From Chryseosolibacter sp964493505 (GTDB lineage Bacteria; Bacteroidota; Bacteroidia; Cytophagales; Cyclobacteriaceae), in the NCBI GenBank assembly GCA_964493505.1, contig CAZBNP010000007.1, positions 1 to 64,000 on the forward strand: a stretch of 64,000 bases of DNA, given 5' to 3'. Position numbers and translations under genes: made by a program. Every line of letters begins with the position of its first letter. Positions within the stretch are counted from its first letter, which is position 1. Under the pieces are notes generated by a model. That model did not search any database, had not been told where the DNA came from, and saw only the letters and a list, made by a program, of their open reading frames with translations. Shown here one piece after another: positions 53,543 to 62,914 of the stretch.

Positions 53543-53752
53543 TCATAGTAAATGCTTGATAATCATATAAATAACTCCGAGGAGGAATACCACGATCGAA
53601 ATCTTATTGATCCCGTGCATCATTTTAATGTTGATATTAGTAGGCCTGGAGGGGTCTTTCTTCCGGAAAAAGTAGCCACCTACTTCACCCAGAGTGAAAA
53701 ATTGCTTCCAGCCAGCTTTCTTGCCGGTGTCTTCTTGCTGATGTGCTGTCAT
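53543..53752 (-). CDS. DUF6728 family small membrane protein
   Basis: A 69-residue protein with WKQFFTLGEVGGYFFRKKDP and RPTNINIKMMHGINKISI, which I match to the DUF6728 family of Bacteroidota, followed by one C-terminal membrane helix (VVFLLGVIYMIIKHLL). Function unknown. The start codon overlaps the ispG stop (ATGA), so it is translated from the ispG mRNA. Confidence 0.75.
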   Translation of the reverse strand: MTAHQQEDTGKKAGWKQFFTLGEVGGYFFRKKDPSRPTNINIKMMHGINKISIVVFLLGVIYMIIKHLL

Positions 53753-55716
53753 AGGTCTGTTTGTGCCGCCGGCGACTCCATCCAGTTGCCATCATTGCGG
53801 ATAATGTCAATCAATTCATCAACAGCTTTTGCGGACGGAACGTTTCGCTTCACGACTTCCTTCCCGCGGTAAAGTGTAATACGGTCCGGTCCCGAGCCGA
53901 CGTATCCATAGTCAGCGTCGGCCATCTCGCCCGGTCCGTTCACGATACACCCCATGATACCGATCTTGATGCCCTTGAGGTGAAAAGTGCGGGCGCGGAT
54001 CCTGGCTGTCGTCTCCTGTAGGTCGAACAATGTGCGACCGCACGAGGGACACGATATGTACTCTGTTTTCGAAATTCTTGTTCGAGTAGCCTGTAGGATA
54101 TTGAAGGATGTCTCATTTAACCTGCGCCGGTTAGCACCCTGATTCCCGCGCAGAAAGATCCCGTCTCCGAGTCCATCGATGAAGAGTCCGCCGAAGTCTG
54201 TCGCCGCATAGACCTGTAACAGATCGTGTTCGATATCCCGGTACTGTCTTCCGATGATGACAGGTGTTCCGGAGTTGCGATTGATCAGTTCCACGAATAG
54301 CCTGCGCTGTTCGGCCATACCGTGCAGGTTGTTTGTCTCGATTATCAGGACAGTGCCAGACACGTCGTTCAGCCGGGAGATAAAGTGATCGGTGAGATCG
54401 TCCAGACTCGCACGAACGAAGTTGATTTTTGGAGAAAGTACTTTCTCCTGAAGAAGATCAGCGGCCTCGATGAGCGGGTAAACGCGGGCATTGTCCTGTT
54501 GAGAAAGCCAGGTTCTATGATTGTAGATGACGCCCAACGTTCCGGGAATAGCAAAATCGATGATATTGTCGCCCAGGTAGATATAGTCGCACGCCATATC
54601 CGTGATATTCCACTTGTCGAGGGCCGGCGAATAGGTATATCCCACGGCGAACAGTGAGGCTGCGGTAACTCTTTCGCTGGAAGAAAAATCGGCTACCACG
54701 CGAGGCACCTGGTGCCCGCCGATATTCACGACCTCGCGTGTTTCACGACGCGCATAGGAATATGGGTTGATCGGGTAGTGTGTTATCAGCGGGATAGGTG
54801 CGTGACCTTCCCTGCTTTCATATCGTTGTGCTAACGCGATGGCTACTGGCGCTTCGGCTTCAGGTTCTTCCGTGAGCGATACACGAACAGTATCGCCGAG
54901 TCCGTCTTCGAGCAGTGTGCCGATACCGACGCTCGACTTGATTCTTCCATCTTCGCCATCGCCCGCTTCGGTTACGCCGAGGTGAAGCGGATATGGTTTC
55001 AACCCTTCTTCGGCCAGCTTCTGAACGAGCAGGCGGTAAGCCTGTACCATGACCTGCGGATTGCTTGACTTCATAGACAAAACGATGTCGTAGTAGTTGA
55101 GGTCTTCGCATATCCGCAGAAACTCCAGCGCACTCTCTACCATGCCGAGCGGGGTGTCGCCATAGCGACTCATGATCCTGTCTGAAAGCGAACCGTGGTT
55201 GGTACCAATTCGCATTGCCGTCCCGTATTCCTTGCAGATCCTGACCAGCGGTGTAAACTTCTGACGTATGCGATTCAGTTCGGCCTCGTAAGACGCGTCG
55301 GTGTATTCGATCTCCTCAAATCTCTTCTTGTCGGCGTAGTTGCCGGGGTTAATACGAACCTTTTCAACGATGCGCGCCGCAAGTTCTGCGGCATTCGGGG
55401 TAAAATGAATATCCGCCACCAGCGGCACATGGTACCCCCGGAGTCTGAGTTCTTTCTTTATCGCCTCCAGATTTTGTGCCTCCTTGACGCTGGGCGCAGT
55501 TATCCGCACATACTCACAGCCCGCTTCCACCATGCGGATCGTCTGCTCAACAGAACCCGCCGTATCCATCGTGTCAATTGTAGTCATAGACTGGATGCGG
55601 ATAGGATTATCCGCCCCCATCGGCACCTCCCCCACCCTCACCTCGATCGTTTTTCGGCGGCTGTACGATACGAGGCTGTTACAATACTGCGCTACTGACG
55701 CTATCTGTGTGCTCAC
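53749..55716 (-). CDS. ispG: 4-Hydroxy-3-methylbut-2-enyl diphosphate synthase, long form
   Basis: A 655-residue GcpE/IspG, the 4Fe-4S enzyme of the MEP isoprenoid pathway that makes HMBPP. The TIM-barrel part carries PIRIQSMTTIDTMDTAGSVE and VPLVADIHFTPNAAELAARI. The iron-sulfur part has SCPSCGRTLFDLQE and GIMGCIVNGPGEMADADYGY, with three Cys and one Glu ligand. About 250 residues are inserted between the two parts, as in plant, chlamydial and Bacteroidota forms; E. coli IspG has about 370 residues. It should need reduced ferredoxin or flavodoxin. Complete and normal for the long subgroup. Confidence 0.96.
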   Translation of the reverse strand: MSTQIASVAQYCNSLVSYSRRKTIEVRVGEVPMGADNPIRIQSMTTIDTMDTAGSVEQTIRMVEAGCEYVRITAPSVKEAQNLEAIKKELRLRGYHVPLVADIHFTPNAAELAARIVEKVRINPGNYADKKRFEEIEYTDASYEAELNRIRQKFTPLVRICKEYGTAMRIGTNHGSLSDRIMSRYGDTPLGMVESALEFLRICEDLNYYDIVLSMKSSNPQVMVQAYRLLVQKLAEEGLKPYPLHLGVTEAGDGEDGRIKSSVGIGTLLEDGLGDTVRVSLTEEPEAEAPVAIALAQRYESREGHAPIPLITHYPINPYSYARRETREVVNIGGHQVPRVVADFSSSERVTAASLFAVGYTYSPALDKWNITDMACDYIYLGDNIIDFAIPGTLGVIYNHRTWLSQQDNARVYPLIEAADLLQEKVLSPKINFVRASLDDLTDHFISRLNDVSGTVLIIETNNLHGMAEQRRLFVELINRNSGTPVIIGRQYRDIEHDLLQVYAATDFGGLFIDGLGDGIFLRGNQGANRRRLNETSFNILQATRTRISKTEYISCPSCGRTLFDLQETTARIRARTFHLKGIKIGIMGCIVNGPGEMADADYGYVGSGPDRITLYRGKEVVKRNVPSAKAVDELIDIIRNDGNWMESPAAQTDL

Positions 55717-55812
55717 TGAAACTAATTTTCACAAAATTAAACCTTTGCCCGTTCAAACACTAAATCGAGGCATCGGGTTTCCAATAACCCGGAACCCAGC
55801 ACCCAGCCCCCT

Positions 55813-56520
55813 CTAAACATCCCCCTCCTGAGGCCGGATGATGATTTCCTCGACAACCGATCCCGGCGCCATCGAATACGCCATATACACCGCACTAGCC
55901 ACATCTTCGGGCTTTATGAAACGCTCACTCGGGAGCTCTGCACCGGCCCAGCTGCGGGTATTGGTAGCCCCGGGCATAATAGCTGTCACACGGATGCCAT
56001 AGCTCTTGAGCTCTTCGCGCAGACACCTGGAGAAGCCCAGCAGGGCTGCCTTGGAAATGGCGTACGATCCGCCATTTTCATAGGCAGTGATACTGGCAAT
56101 TGAACACATATTGAAAATATGCCCGCTCTTTTGGCTTTTCAGGTAAGGCGCAAGCGCGCGTGTGAGGTGGTATGCGCTATACAGATTGACGTTAATCATA
56201 CTTTCGAGGTTCCCCTCGGGTTCCGTGGTAATTTCACCGGGAACGAAGTAGCCTGCATTGTTGACCAACCCGATGACAGACCGGTCGATTGACAGGACAA
56301 AGTCGGCAAAACGCCCTACTTCCGAGGCGATAGACACATCCGCCTGGTGTGTAAAAACGGTGCTGCCGGGATACAACTTCTCAACCTGAATCTTCAGCAC
56401 TTCGAGATCACCTGCATGTCGGGCGCAGGTTGCTATATCGAAACCCTCGGCCGCAAACCTGGAAACGATAGCCCGTCCGATGCCCTGGGATCCTCCCGTC
56501 ACGACGATTAGCTTGCGCAT
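55813..56520 (-). CDS. Short-chain dehydrogenase/reductase
   Basis: A 235-residue SDR. The NAD(P)-binding GGSQGIGRAI, the NNAG motif in IGLVNNAGYFVPG, the catalytic Ser in MCSIASITAYENGG and the YAISKAAL Tyr/Lys pair are in order. It reduces or oxidises an unknown alcohol/carbonyl substrate. Length is normal. It is divergent from the mlaE gene and is not clearly part of an operon with ispG, because 96 bp separate them. Confidence 0.88.
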   Translation of the reverse strand: MRKLIVVTGGSQGIGRAIVSRFAAEGFDIATCARHAGDLEVLKIQVEKLYPGSTVFTHQADVSIASEVGRFADFVLSIDRSVIGLVNNAGYFVPGEITTEPEGNLESMINVNLYSAYHLTRALAPYLKSQKSGHIFNMCSIASITAYENGGSYAISKAALLGFSRCLREELKSYGIRVTAIMPGATNTRSWAGAELPSERFIKPEDVASAVYMAYSMAPGSVVEEIIIRPQEGDV

Positions 56521-56618
56521 TGCTGATGTTTTATTTTACAGTATATTTAGAACTCATAATTTACACCCTTTGGAAATGAGTTCTGGCAAGTTAACAATTG
56601 TGTGCATTTCTTGCAGTC

Positions 56619-57356
56619 ATGATACGAGAGATCGGTAAATACTTCATCTTTCTCGGGCGCCTCTTCACCAACAGAGAGTCATTTAAAACGTACTACAAGC
56701 TTACGCTTGAAGAGTGTGTTACCGTTGGTATCGGATCGATCCTGCTGGTGGCGCTGGTATCGACATTTATGGGAGCTGTGACAACGGTGCAGACGGCCTA
56801 TAACATGGTCAGCCCGTTGATCCCCAACTATGTTATTTCGCAGGTTGTGAGAGAGATGACGATACTTGAGCTCGCACCCACGATCATTGCGATCATTTAT
56901 GCCGGTAAAGTGGGCACTGGCATGGCCAGCGGATTGGGTACCATGCGCATTACCGAACAGATAGACGCTCTGGAGGTTATGGGTATTAACGCGATCTCCT
57001 ACCTCGTTCTCCCGAAGATCGTCGCCTCTATGCTGATGTATCCCCTTTTGGTTATTCTGGCGGGCGTCTGTGCGCTTGCGGGGGGGCATCTTGTAGGCAC
57101 TCTCACGGGAATCATCACGCCAAACGATTACGTGTACGGGATACGCTTCGGCTTCAACGAGTTCACCATCACCTTTGCGCTTATCAAGTCGGTGGTCTTC
57201 GCATTTCTTGTGGCATCCATATCGTCATTTAAAGGATATTACACACAAGGAGGTGCGCTTGAAGTCGGTATCTCAAGTACGCAGGCTGTCACCAACAGCG
57301 TTATCGCGGTATTACTCGCAGACTATCTCCTGGCTCAGCTACTCCTTTCACCATGA
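56619..57356 (+). CDS. mlaE: MlaE family lipid ABC transporter permease
   Basis: About 245 residues from the ATG at 56619, which gives the usual MIREIGKYFIFLGRLF start; an in-frame start seven codons upstream is less likely. Five hydrophobic segments and the MlaE signatures LAPTIIAIIYAGKVGTGMAS and GTMRITEQIDALEVMGINAI are seen. The Mla/MCE system moves phospholipids between the membranes to keep the outer membrane asymmetric. The stop codon overlaps the mlaF start. No MCE-domain protein (MlaD) gene follows, which is unusual for this system. Confidence 0.9.
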   Translation: MIREIGKYFIFLGRLFTNRESFKTYYKLTLEECVTVGIGSILLVALVSTFMGAVTTVQTAYNMVSPLIPNYVISQVVREMTILELAPTIIAIIYAGKVGTGMASGLGTMRITEQIDALEVMGINAISYLVLPKIVASMLMYPLLVILAGVCALAGGHLVGTLTGIITPNDYVYGIRFGFNEFTITFALIKSVVFAFLVASISSFKGYYTQGGALEVGISSTQAVTNSVIAVLLADYLLAQLLLSP

Positions 57357-58102
57357 TCGAGGTAAAAAATATTTCCAAGTCATTCGGCGACAAAGTTGTT
57401 CTGGCTGATATTAGCGGAACATTCGAGAAAGGTAAACCCAACCTGATCATCGGCGCCAGCGGCACGGGTAAAAGCGTCTTGCTGAAATGCATCGTCGGCC
57501 TTATCCGTCCGGATGAAGGAACGGTGACCTACGATGGACGTGACTTCTTCGCCGCTGACCGCCATACGAAAACGGAAATACGCCGGGAAATCGGCATGCT
57601 CTTCCAGGGCGGAGCACTGTTCGATTCCAAGACTGTGGAGGAGAACGTGAGGTTTCCTCTCGATATCCTTACGCGGATGCCCCACGACGAGCGTATCGAA
57701 CGTGTAAACGTTTGCCTCAAAAGGGTCGGACTCGAAAACGCGAATAAGAAAATGCCTTCCGAACTCAGCGGGGGGATGAAAAAACGCGTAGGCATCGCAC
57801 GCGCCATCGTCAACAACCCAAACTATCTCTTCTGCGACGAGCCAAACTCGGGCCTTGATCCCCAAACATCTATCGTGATCGACGACTTGATTCAGGATAT
57901 CACAGAAGATTACGACATTACTACGATCGTTGTCACCCATGACATGAACTCAGTGATCGGGATCGGCGAAAACATACTCTTCATCTACAAGGGAAGGAAA
58001 CTGTGGGGGGGCAACAAAAACGACATCACCCACTCGGGTGTCAAGGAGCTCGACGACTTCGTCTTTGCAAACAAGGTGATGAGCTCGCTCAGGGAAAAAT
58101 AA
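57353..58102 (+). CDS. mlaF: MlaF family lipid ABC transporter ATP-binding protein
   Basis: A 249-residue ATPase. Walker A is GASGTGKSV, the signature is ELSGGMKKRVGIARAIV and Walker B with its neighbour is YLFCDEPNSGLDPQTSIVID, ending the conserved DLIQ segment of MlaF proteins. It drives the MlaE permease; its ATG overlaps the mlaE stop by four bases. The next gene is on the other strand with 6 bp between stops, so the operon ends here without a substrate-binding gene. Confidence 0.92.
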   Translation: MIEVKNISKSFGDKVVLADISGTFEKGKPNLIIGASGTGKSVLLKCIVGLIRPDEGTVTYDGRDFFAADRHTKTEIRREIGMLFQGGALFDSKTVEENVRFPLDILTRMPHDERIERVNVCLKRVGLENANKKMPSELSGGMKKRVGIARAIVNNPNYLFCDEPNSGLDPQTSIVIDDLIQDITEDYDITTIVVTHDMNSVIGIGENILFIYKGRKLWGGNKNDITHSGVKELDDFVFANKVMSSLREK

Positions 58103-58108
58103 TTCTCC

Positions 58109-61100
58109 TCACGCTTCCGGAAGCTCGATCGTAAAGGTTGTCCCCTGCCCTATCCGTGTTTCAAAAAAGATCGTACCGCCCATCTGTTGGATCGCCTGTC
58201 GCGAGATCGCCAGCCCCAGGCCGGAACCGGACTTCTTTGTACTGAAGTGCGGGAGGAATATCCGGTCTGCAATCGTCGGATCAATACCCCTGCCGTTGTC
58301 CTGAAAACGGATCCTTATCTTTTTTCCCACCCGTTCGAGAAACACGCTGACACGCGCATGCTGTTCGGGCTTCCCCGATTGCAGTCCATTGAGTATGAGG
58401 TTTGAAAAGGTTCGGCTCAACAACTGCTCATCACCTGAAACGTACACTTCCCTCACACTGCTGCGCAGCGCGATATCGCCGGTCGGACTGTGAAGACCCA
58501 CAACGCGCCTGAGGAGTGACGCTACTTCCAGTCTGACAATCACCGGCTCTGGCATCCGCGCAAATCCGCTAAACGACGAAGCAATATCATTCAGTGTATC
58601 AACCTGTGAGAGGAGGTTCTCAATGGCCTTCTGCGTTCGTTCAGGCGACCCCGTGCCTTCCCGGACAGCGCGCTCGAGCTGTTGCAACGTCAACTTCATC
58701 GGAGTCAGCGGATTCTTGATCTCATGGGCTACTTGCTGGGCGATCTCCCGCCATGCTTTCTCGCGCTGTGTCTGCTCCAGTTCAAACTTGCTTTCGCTGA
58801 GTTTGAAAAGCATCGCGTTGTATTCCTTCACCATCATACCTATCTCGTCTGTTGCCGTCCAGGTGAGCGGCTCGTTTGTCCGCGTCAGAGAAGTTCTTCT
58901 CAGCGACTGCGTAATAAACCGCAGCGGAAAGGTCAGCCTGTCTGACACGAAGTAAGAAAGCAGAAGCAGTACCGTAAAGATCACCGCGAATATGTTCAGG
59001 ATGTTGGCGAGGATGGTCGTCTGTACACGTTCCAGCAGATAGACTGACTGGAAGAAAGGGATACCCAGGATCCCGATGAGATCGCCCGTCTGCGGCGACT
59101 TCAGGGCCGTATAGGCAATATAGTACCGCAACTTCCCCACACGCTCAGCTTCAATAATCAGGTTTTCCCCTCTGAGTACACGGAAGAATGCGCCTGAATT
59201 GATATAGCGCGACACGAGATTACTCTCGAAGATCAGCGGCTGGCTTGTCGCCAGCAGCTGCCCCTGGGTATTGTACACATTGGCATCGAGATTCGACAAC
59301 TGCGCAAGATCGGCAAGCTGATTCGTCAGGGTAGTCCGGTTCTCCTCAGCATCGCTCATATAGTCGTCGAGGTAGCCGGTAATATGCTGACCAAACACGC
59401 GCGACTTATTAAGATATTCAGCGTCGAGCTGCTGCTGGGATGAACGGCTCGTCAGGCCCAGGGTGGTGACGCTTACAATGATCAGCGGAATGAAGAATGC
59501 GAGGTTGAGATACAGCTGTATACGCGCTGAAAAAAAGAGTCGCCTCCCGATAAAGTAGTTGTACACTCCCTGGATGAAGATCAGGACCAATATGATCAAA
59601 AGGCCGAGAACAAAGAGAAACGAAAAATTCGCCACCCGGTAAACCAGCGGAGCGCGTGGAGATGACACGACGGCAACGCGGCCGGCCTGATCTTCCTGCG
59701 CAATGTGGTCGTAGTCATTCAACGTGATACCAACCGAATACAGCCTGGGGTCGTCCAGCCATGACCGGTCAAAAAATCTCTCATAGTTGTATTCTCCCGA
59801 AGTGTAGACGATATCCTCATCCGAAAAAACGGCGTAGTTAAGATCCTGCGTATGATAGAATTGCTGAAAGGTGCGGTCTACAAGCAATTCGGGATACACA
59901 TTCTCGGGTATGATCTTCTTCAGCGACAACTCTACGATAATGTACCCATGAATTGTAGACGACCGCGTTATCGGCACCACCATGATATACTTCTGCGTGA
60001 TATCCGTCTCCGGATTTGTTACGAAATACAATCCTTCGTACTCGGTGCGATAAGGGTCCTGCGTGAAACTGCCTGTCATTTCCTCAAAGGACACCGGTGT
60101 TTGATTGTCTGCGGGGGCACCAAATGAATTGAAAATAAATATCCGGATATCGTACTTATTGAAATAATTCGGGAGAAAGAACTGCCGGATCTTTTGCCTG
60201 ACCGGCTCCTTCCCGAGAAAGGGGCTCATGATCCGGGTCTGGATGAAGGCATCGTCTGCGATCTTTTGGGAAGCGTCGTTCAGCAGGTATTCGGCAAAGA
60301 TGTCGCGGTCGATAAGGAATGTGCTGGCAAACCGGAACTGGCCGTCTATCTTTTCCTTGTTCGTGAAGTGCTGTATAGCCCACGCTCCGTTAGCCGACAG
60401 AAAAAAGATACTCACAAAAAGATACGCGAAGGTCCCGTATGACAGGACCTTCAGTTTCCTGAACAGCTGCAAATACCAGACGATGAAAAAATTAACAGTG
60501 CCGCAAACCAACGACGATTGATACGTTTGTCCTGTAAGCTCATTGATCCCCGCGAAAAGTGCCACGACGATGACGAACGAAAGGATTGCCTGATTTTTCT
60601 TGCTTTGCCATGCCAGTATTCTGATAAACGGATGGGCAAACAAAAACGCCGACACACCCGACAGCAATACGGAAAGCAATGCCACCACCCGCAGGCCATC
60701 GAATTGCAGCGATTGAGAGATATCGAGAATGATGGATGAGTTGTTGTACAACGTCTGTATGACAATGTATGGATAGAGCCATGCGAACAGAATCAATAGA
60801 CCACAGAGTATGGAGACGATCCATGATCGGATGCCGGCATAGCGCGTGGTGAGTGTACGCGATCTGAAAAAATTCCTGAAGATGTAGAGGCACAAGACGG
60901 ATATGGCCAGTACGTTCAGAAACATATCGCCGAGCGAAGCGTTGATCGCCGACGATGCGAACACCTGTGGATCGAAGAAATTGCTGCGAATTAACCGCGA
61001 AGGGAACTGGAACCCGGTCATTGCCCAGCGCAGGAGCAGGAGAACAACCAGTAAATACAGGAAACCCGCCTCGACAGACCGCTCCCGGATAGCCGGCAGG

Positions 61101-61756
61101 ATCGAGGAGATCGTCAGTATAAACGCCGCAATCGACAGAACGAAGAACAGTATTGCCACGGTGCGGAAATTGTCATTCACCGGAAACTGATCCTGGAGAA
61201 AGCTGATCCGGAAGATGCACGTGCCTTTAATACAAACCGGAACACCCAGGGTAGCGCTCGTCTCGAGAACGGTAAAATCCGGTGAAGGAAATACCGCTTC
61301 ATTCCATTCGGTGTTGAGATAGTCGTTGCTGATGGCGTATTCTTTCATCAGCGTGATCAGAGAAACGATATAGTGGTCCGCATCAATGCGATCTTTTCTG
61401 ATGAGATACGCGTCGCGTCCTATGCGTAGCAGGCGAAGATCAGACGTGTCGGTAGCGAGCTGGGGTGGTGGAACAAAGTCGTTGTCCGACCAGTATTTCA
61501 GCCGGATCTTGTCGTAAACAAAAAAAGGATAGGTCGTTTCCGTGGCAATTGCACGTTCTAGGTCGAATGGCTGACCGAGCAGTGGCTTGATATCGTCGCT
61601 GATGACGGCTAGCTCGCCGGCGAGGCGATCGGCAATCCGGGCGGCCATTGCGTCGGCTGAGGCTGCCCGCGATGACATCCACGCAAAGAACAGTCCTGCG
61701 ATAAGCAGGACCACGGAGAGGGTAAGAGCAACAAAGTAAAAGGACTTTGACTTCAA
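58109..61756 (-). CDS. Large NtrY-like sensor histidine kinase
   Basis: A 1,215-residue membrane kinase. The N-terminal two thirds hold a periplasmic loop (about 30-195), a block of about seven transmembrane helices (195-470), a second periplasmic loop (490-700), another helix and a third loop (790-910). A HAMP region follows the last helix (about 915-970). The DHp domain has VAHEIKNPLTPMKLTLQQLE with the phosphorylated His1011, and the ATPase domain has NLILNGLQSG, DNGRGID and GSGLGLAISRQAI. HEIKNPLTP is typical of NtrY-type kinases. No response regulator is beside it, so the partner and signal are unknown. Confidence 0.88.
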   Translation of the reverse strand: MKSKSFYFVALTLSVVLLIAGLFFAWMSSRAASADAMAARIADRLAGELAVISDDIKPLLGQPFDLERAIATETTYPFFVYDKIRLKYWSDNDFVPPPQLATDTSDLRLLRIGRDAYLIRKDRIDADHYIVSLITLMKEYAISNDYLNTEWNEAVFPSPDFTVLETSATLGVPVCIKGTCIFRISFLQDQFPVNDNFRTVAILFFVLSIAAFILTISSILPAIRERSVEAGFLYLLVVLLLLRWAMTGFQFPSRLIRSNFFDPQVFASSAINASLGDMFLNVLAISVLCLYIFRNFFRSRTLTTRYAGIRSWIVSILCGLLILFAWLYPYIVIQTLYNNSSIILDISQSLQFDGLRVVALLSVLLSGVSAFLFAHPFIRILAWQSKKNQAILSFVIVVALFAGINELTGQTYQSSLVCGTVNFFIVWYLQLFRKLKVLSYGTFAYLFVSIFFLSANGAWAIQHFTNKEKIDGQFRFASTFLIDRDIFAEYLLNDASQKIADDAFIQTRIMSPFLGKEPVRQKIRQFFLPNYFNKYDIRIFIFNSFGAPADNQTPVSFEEMTGSFTQDPYRTEYEGLYFVTNPETDITQKYIMVVPITRSSTIHGYIIVELSLKKIIPENVYPELLVDRTFQQFYHTQDLNYAVFSDEDIVYTSGEYNYERFFDRSWLDDPRLYSVGITLNDYDHIAQEDQAGRVAVVSSPRAPLVYRVANFSFLFVLGLLIILVLIFIQGVYNYFIGRRLFFSARIQLYLNLAFFIPLIIVSVTTLGLTSRSSQQQLDAEYLNKSRVFGQHITGYLDDYMSDAEENRTTLTNQLADLAQLSNLDANVYNTQGQLLATSQPLIFESNLVSRYINSGAFFRVLRGENLIIEAERVGKLRYYIAYTALKSPQTGDLIGILGIPFFQSVYLLERVQTTILANILNIFAVIFTVLLLLSYFVSDRLTFPLRFITQSLRRTSLTRTNEPLTWTATDEIGMMVKEYNAMLFKLSESKFELEQTQREKAWREIAQQVAHEIKNPLTPMKLTLQQLERAVREGTGSPERTQKAIENLLSQVDTLNDIASSFSGFARMPEPVIVRLEVASLLRRVVGLHSPTGDIALRSSVREVYVSGDEQLLSRTFSNLILNGLQSGKPEQHARVSVFLERVGKKIRIRFQDNGRGIDPTIADRIFLPHFSTKKSGSGLGLAISRQAIQQMGGTIFFETRIGQGTTFTIELPEA

Positions 61757-61783
61757 CCTTGTTCCGGTTAGCGTACCTGAAAA

Positions 61784-62167
61784 CTACTTCGAAAGTTCGG
61801 GGTTGTATTTAATGCCACCGAAGGCGTAAAGGTATACAATTCGTGAATAACGGTAGTTCAGGGGTACCAGCAAAACAACAGCCGCGATTGACACGCCGAC
61901 ATAAACCCATTCTGACACCTCGAAGGGAAACCAGGACAACAGCAACCAGACGATGACAAAGATCGGCACAATAAAGGCGTACTGCACATACATCGCGCCC
62001 TGGTAAAAACCGGGTTCAGGTTGGAGACGCACCTTACAGTGGGGGCACTCCGCATTCATCTTCATAAACTTCGTGGGGTGGGTCACCGAATAGGGAAACA
62101 TATCCCCTTCCCGGCATCGAGGGCACTTACCCTCAAGCAATGCCCCTGCCAATGTTCTTGTTGTCAT
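61784..62167 (-). CDS. DUF983 family protein
   Basis: A 127-residue protein with two CxxC motifs near the N-terminus (KCPRCREGDMF and ECPHCKVRLQ), a zinc-ribbon pattern, followed by two membrane helices (FIVPIFVIVWLLLSWF and VGVSIAAVVLLVPLNY). DUF983 genes are commonly beside cytochrome oxidase genes, as here. The role is unknown; a part in oxidase assembly is inferred from context. Its start overlaps the preceding gene by 35 bp. Confidence 0.85.
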   Translation of the reverse strand: MTTRTLAGALLEGKCPRCREGDMFPYSVTHPTKFMKMNAECPHCKVRLQPEPGFYQGAMYVQYAFIVPIFVIVWLLLSWFPFEVSEWVYVGVSIAAVVLLVPLNYRYSRIVYLYAFGGIKYNPELSK

Positions 62168-62381
62168 TTTTCGTTGTTTTAAACCACAGAAACACGATTA
62201 CCGCCGCAGCGAGATAGGGCAATACCAACAAGTAAAGAATACCCGTATTGATACCCGCCGCGATGCCGGGATCGCCATTGCTGAAGTTGTTCTCAAGCGT
62301 CGAACGACACATGGCACATTGCGCCGATGCCTTCGGGCCCAGCGCGATCAGACCGAAAATCATCACCATTAATCGTTTCAT
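62133..62381 (-). CDS. Small CxxC membrane protein of the oxidase cluster
   Basis: An 82-residue protein with a signal-like N-terminus (MVMIFGLIALGPKASA), then QCAMCRSTLENNF with a CxxC pair, and a membrane helix (LYLLVLPYLAAAVIVFLW). The CxxC should lie outside the cytoplasm and might bind copper or act in thiol exchange during oxidase assembly; this is inference from position. Overlaps both neighbours (35 bp with the DUF983 gene, 4 bp with the DUF420 gene), which indicates tight coupling. Confidence 0.7.
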   Translation of the reverse strand: MKRLMVMIFGLIALGPKASAQCAMCRSTLENNFSNGDPGIAAGINTGILYLLVLPYLAAAVIVFLWFKTTKNDNKNIGRGIA

Positions 62382-62914
62382 ACGTAGTAAGGACTGATCA
62401 TAAGATATACAATAACACCGGAAACGGCAACATACAACCAGACAGGAAAGGTGATCCGCGCCAGCTTGCGGTGTCGCACATAGTCACGGGTCAGGGCCCT
62501 GACAAAAGTAAACAACACCAGCGGTATAACACCAATTGACAGTAAAATGTGCGTTATCAGCACAAAAAAGTAGACATAGCGTATAGTTCCCTCGCCTCCG
62601 TATGGAGTCGATTCGCTGGTGATGTGATAAACGACATACAGCATCAGAAATACCGCCGACAACCCGATACACGTCTTCATGATCCGCTCGTGCAACTCCC
62701 GCTTTCCACTCCTGATGGCGATCAAGGCGATTATCAGCAACAAGGCAGTCAGCGCGTTAATGGACGCGTAAATCGGCGGAAGAAATGACGTGTCATAGCC
62801 ACCTATCCTGGGCATGCCGAACAGAAGAGCAACAACCAGCGGAATAACGACAGACAGCACAACAATGGTCCTACGGTACGGATCCTTCTTCGCCCTGATC
62901 TCGTTATCGGTCAT
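62378..62914 (-). CDS. DUF420 family membrane protein
   Basis: A 178-residue protein with about five membrane helices; conserved histidines occur in MLYVVYHITSES, LITHILLSIG and RHRKLARITFPVWLYVAVSG. DUF420 proteins are encoded beside caa3-type oxidases and are related to CtaG-like assembly factors in placement, though their action is unproven. It follows the SCO-like gene with no gap. Confidence 0.88.
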   Translation of the reverse strand: MTDNEIRAKKDPYRRTIVVLSVVIPLVVALLFGMPRIGGYDTSFLPPIYASINALTALLLIIALIAIRSGKRELHERIMKTCIGLSAVFLMLYVVYHITSESTPYGGEGTIRYVYFFVLITHILLSIGVIPLVLFTFVRALTRDYVRHRKLARITFPVWLYVAVSGVIVYLMISPYYV

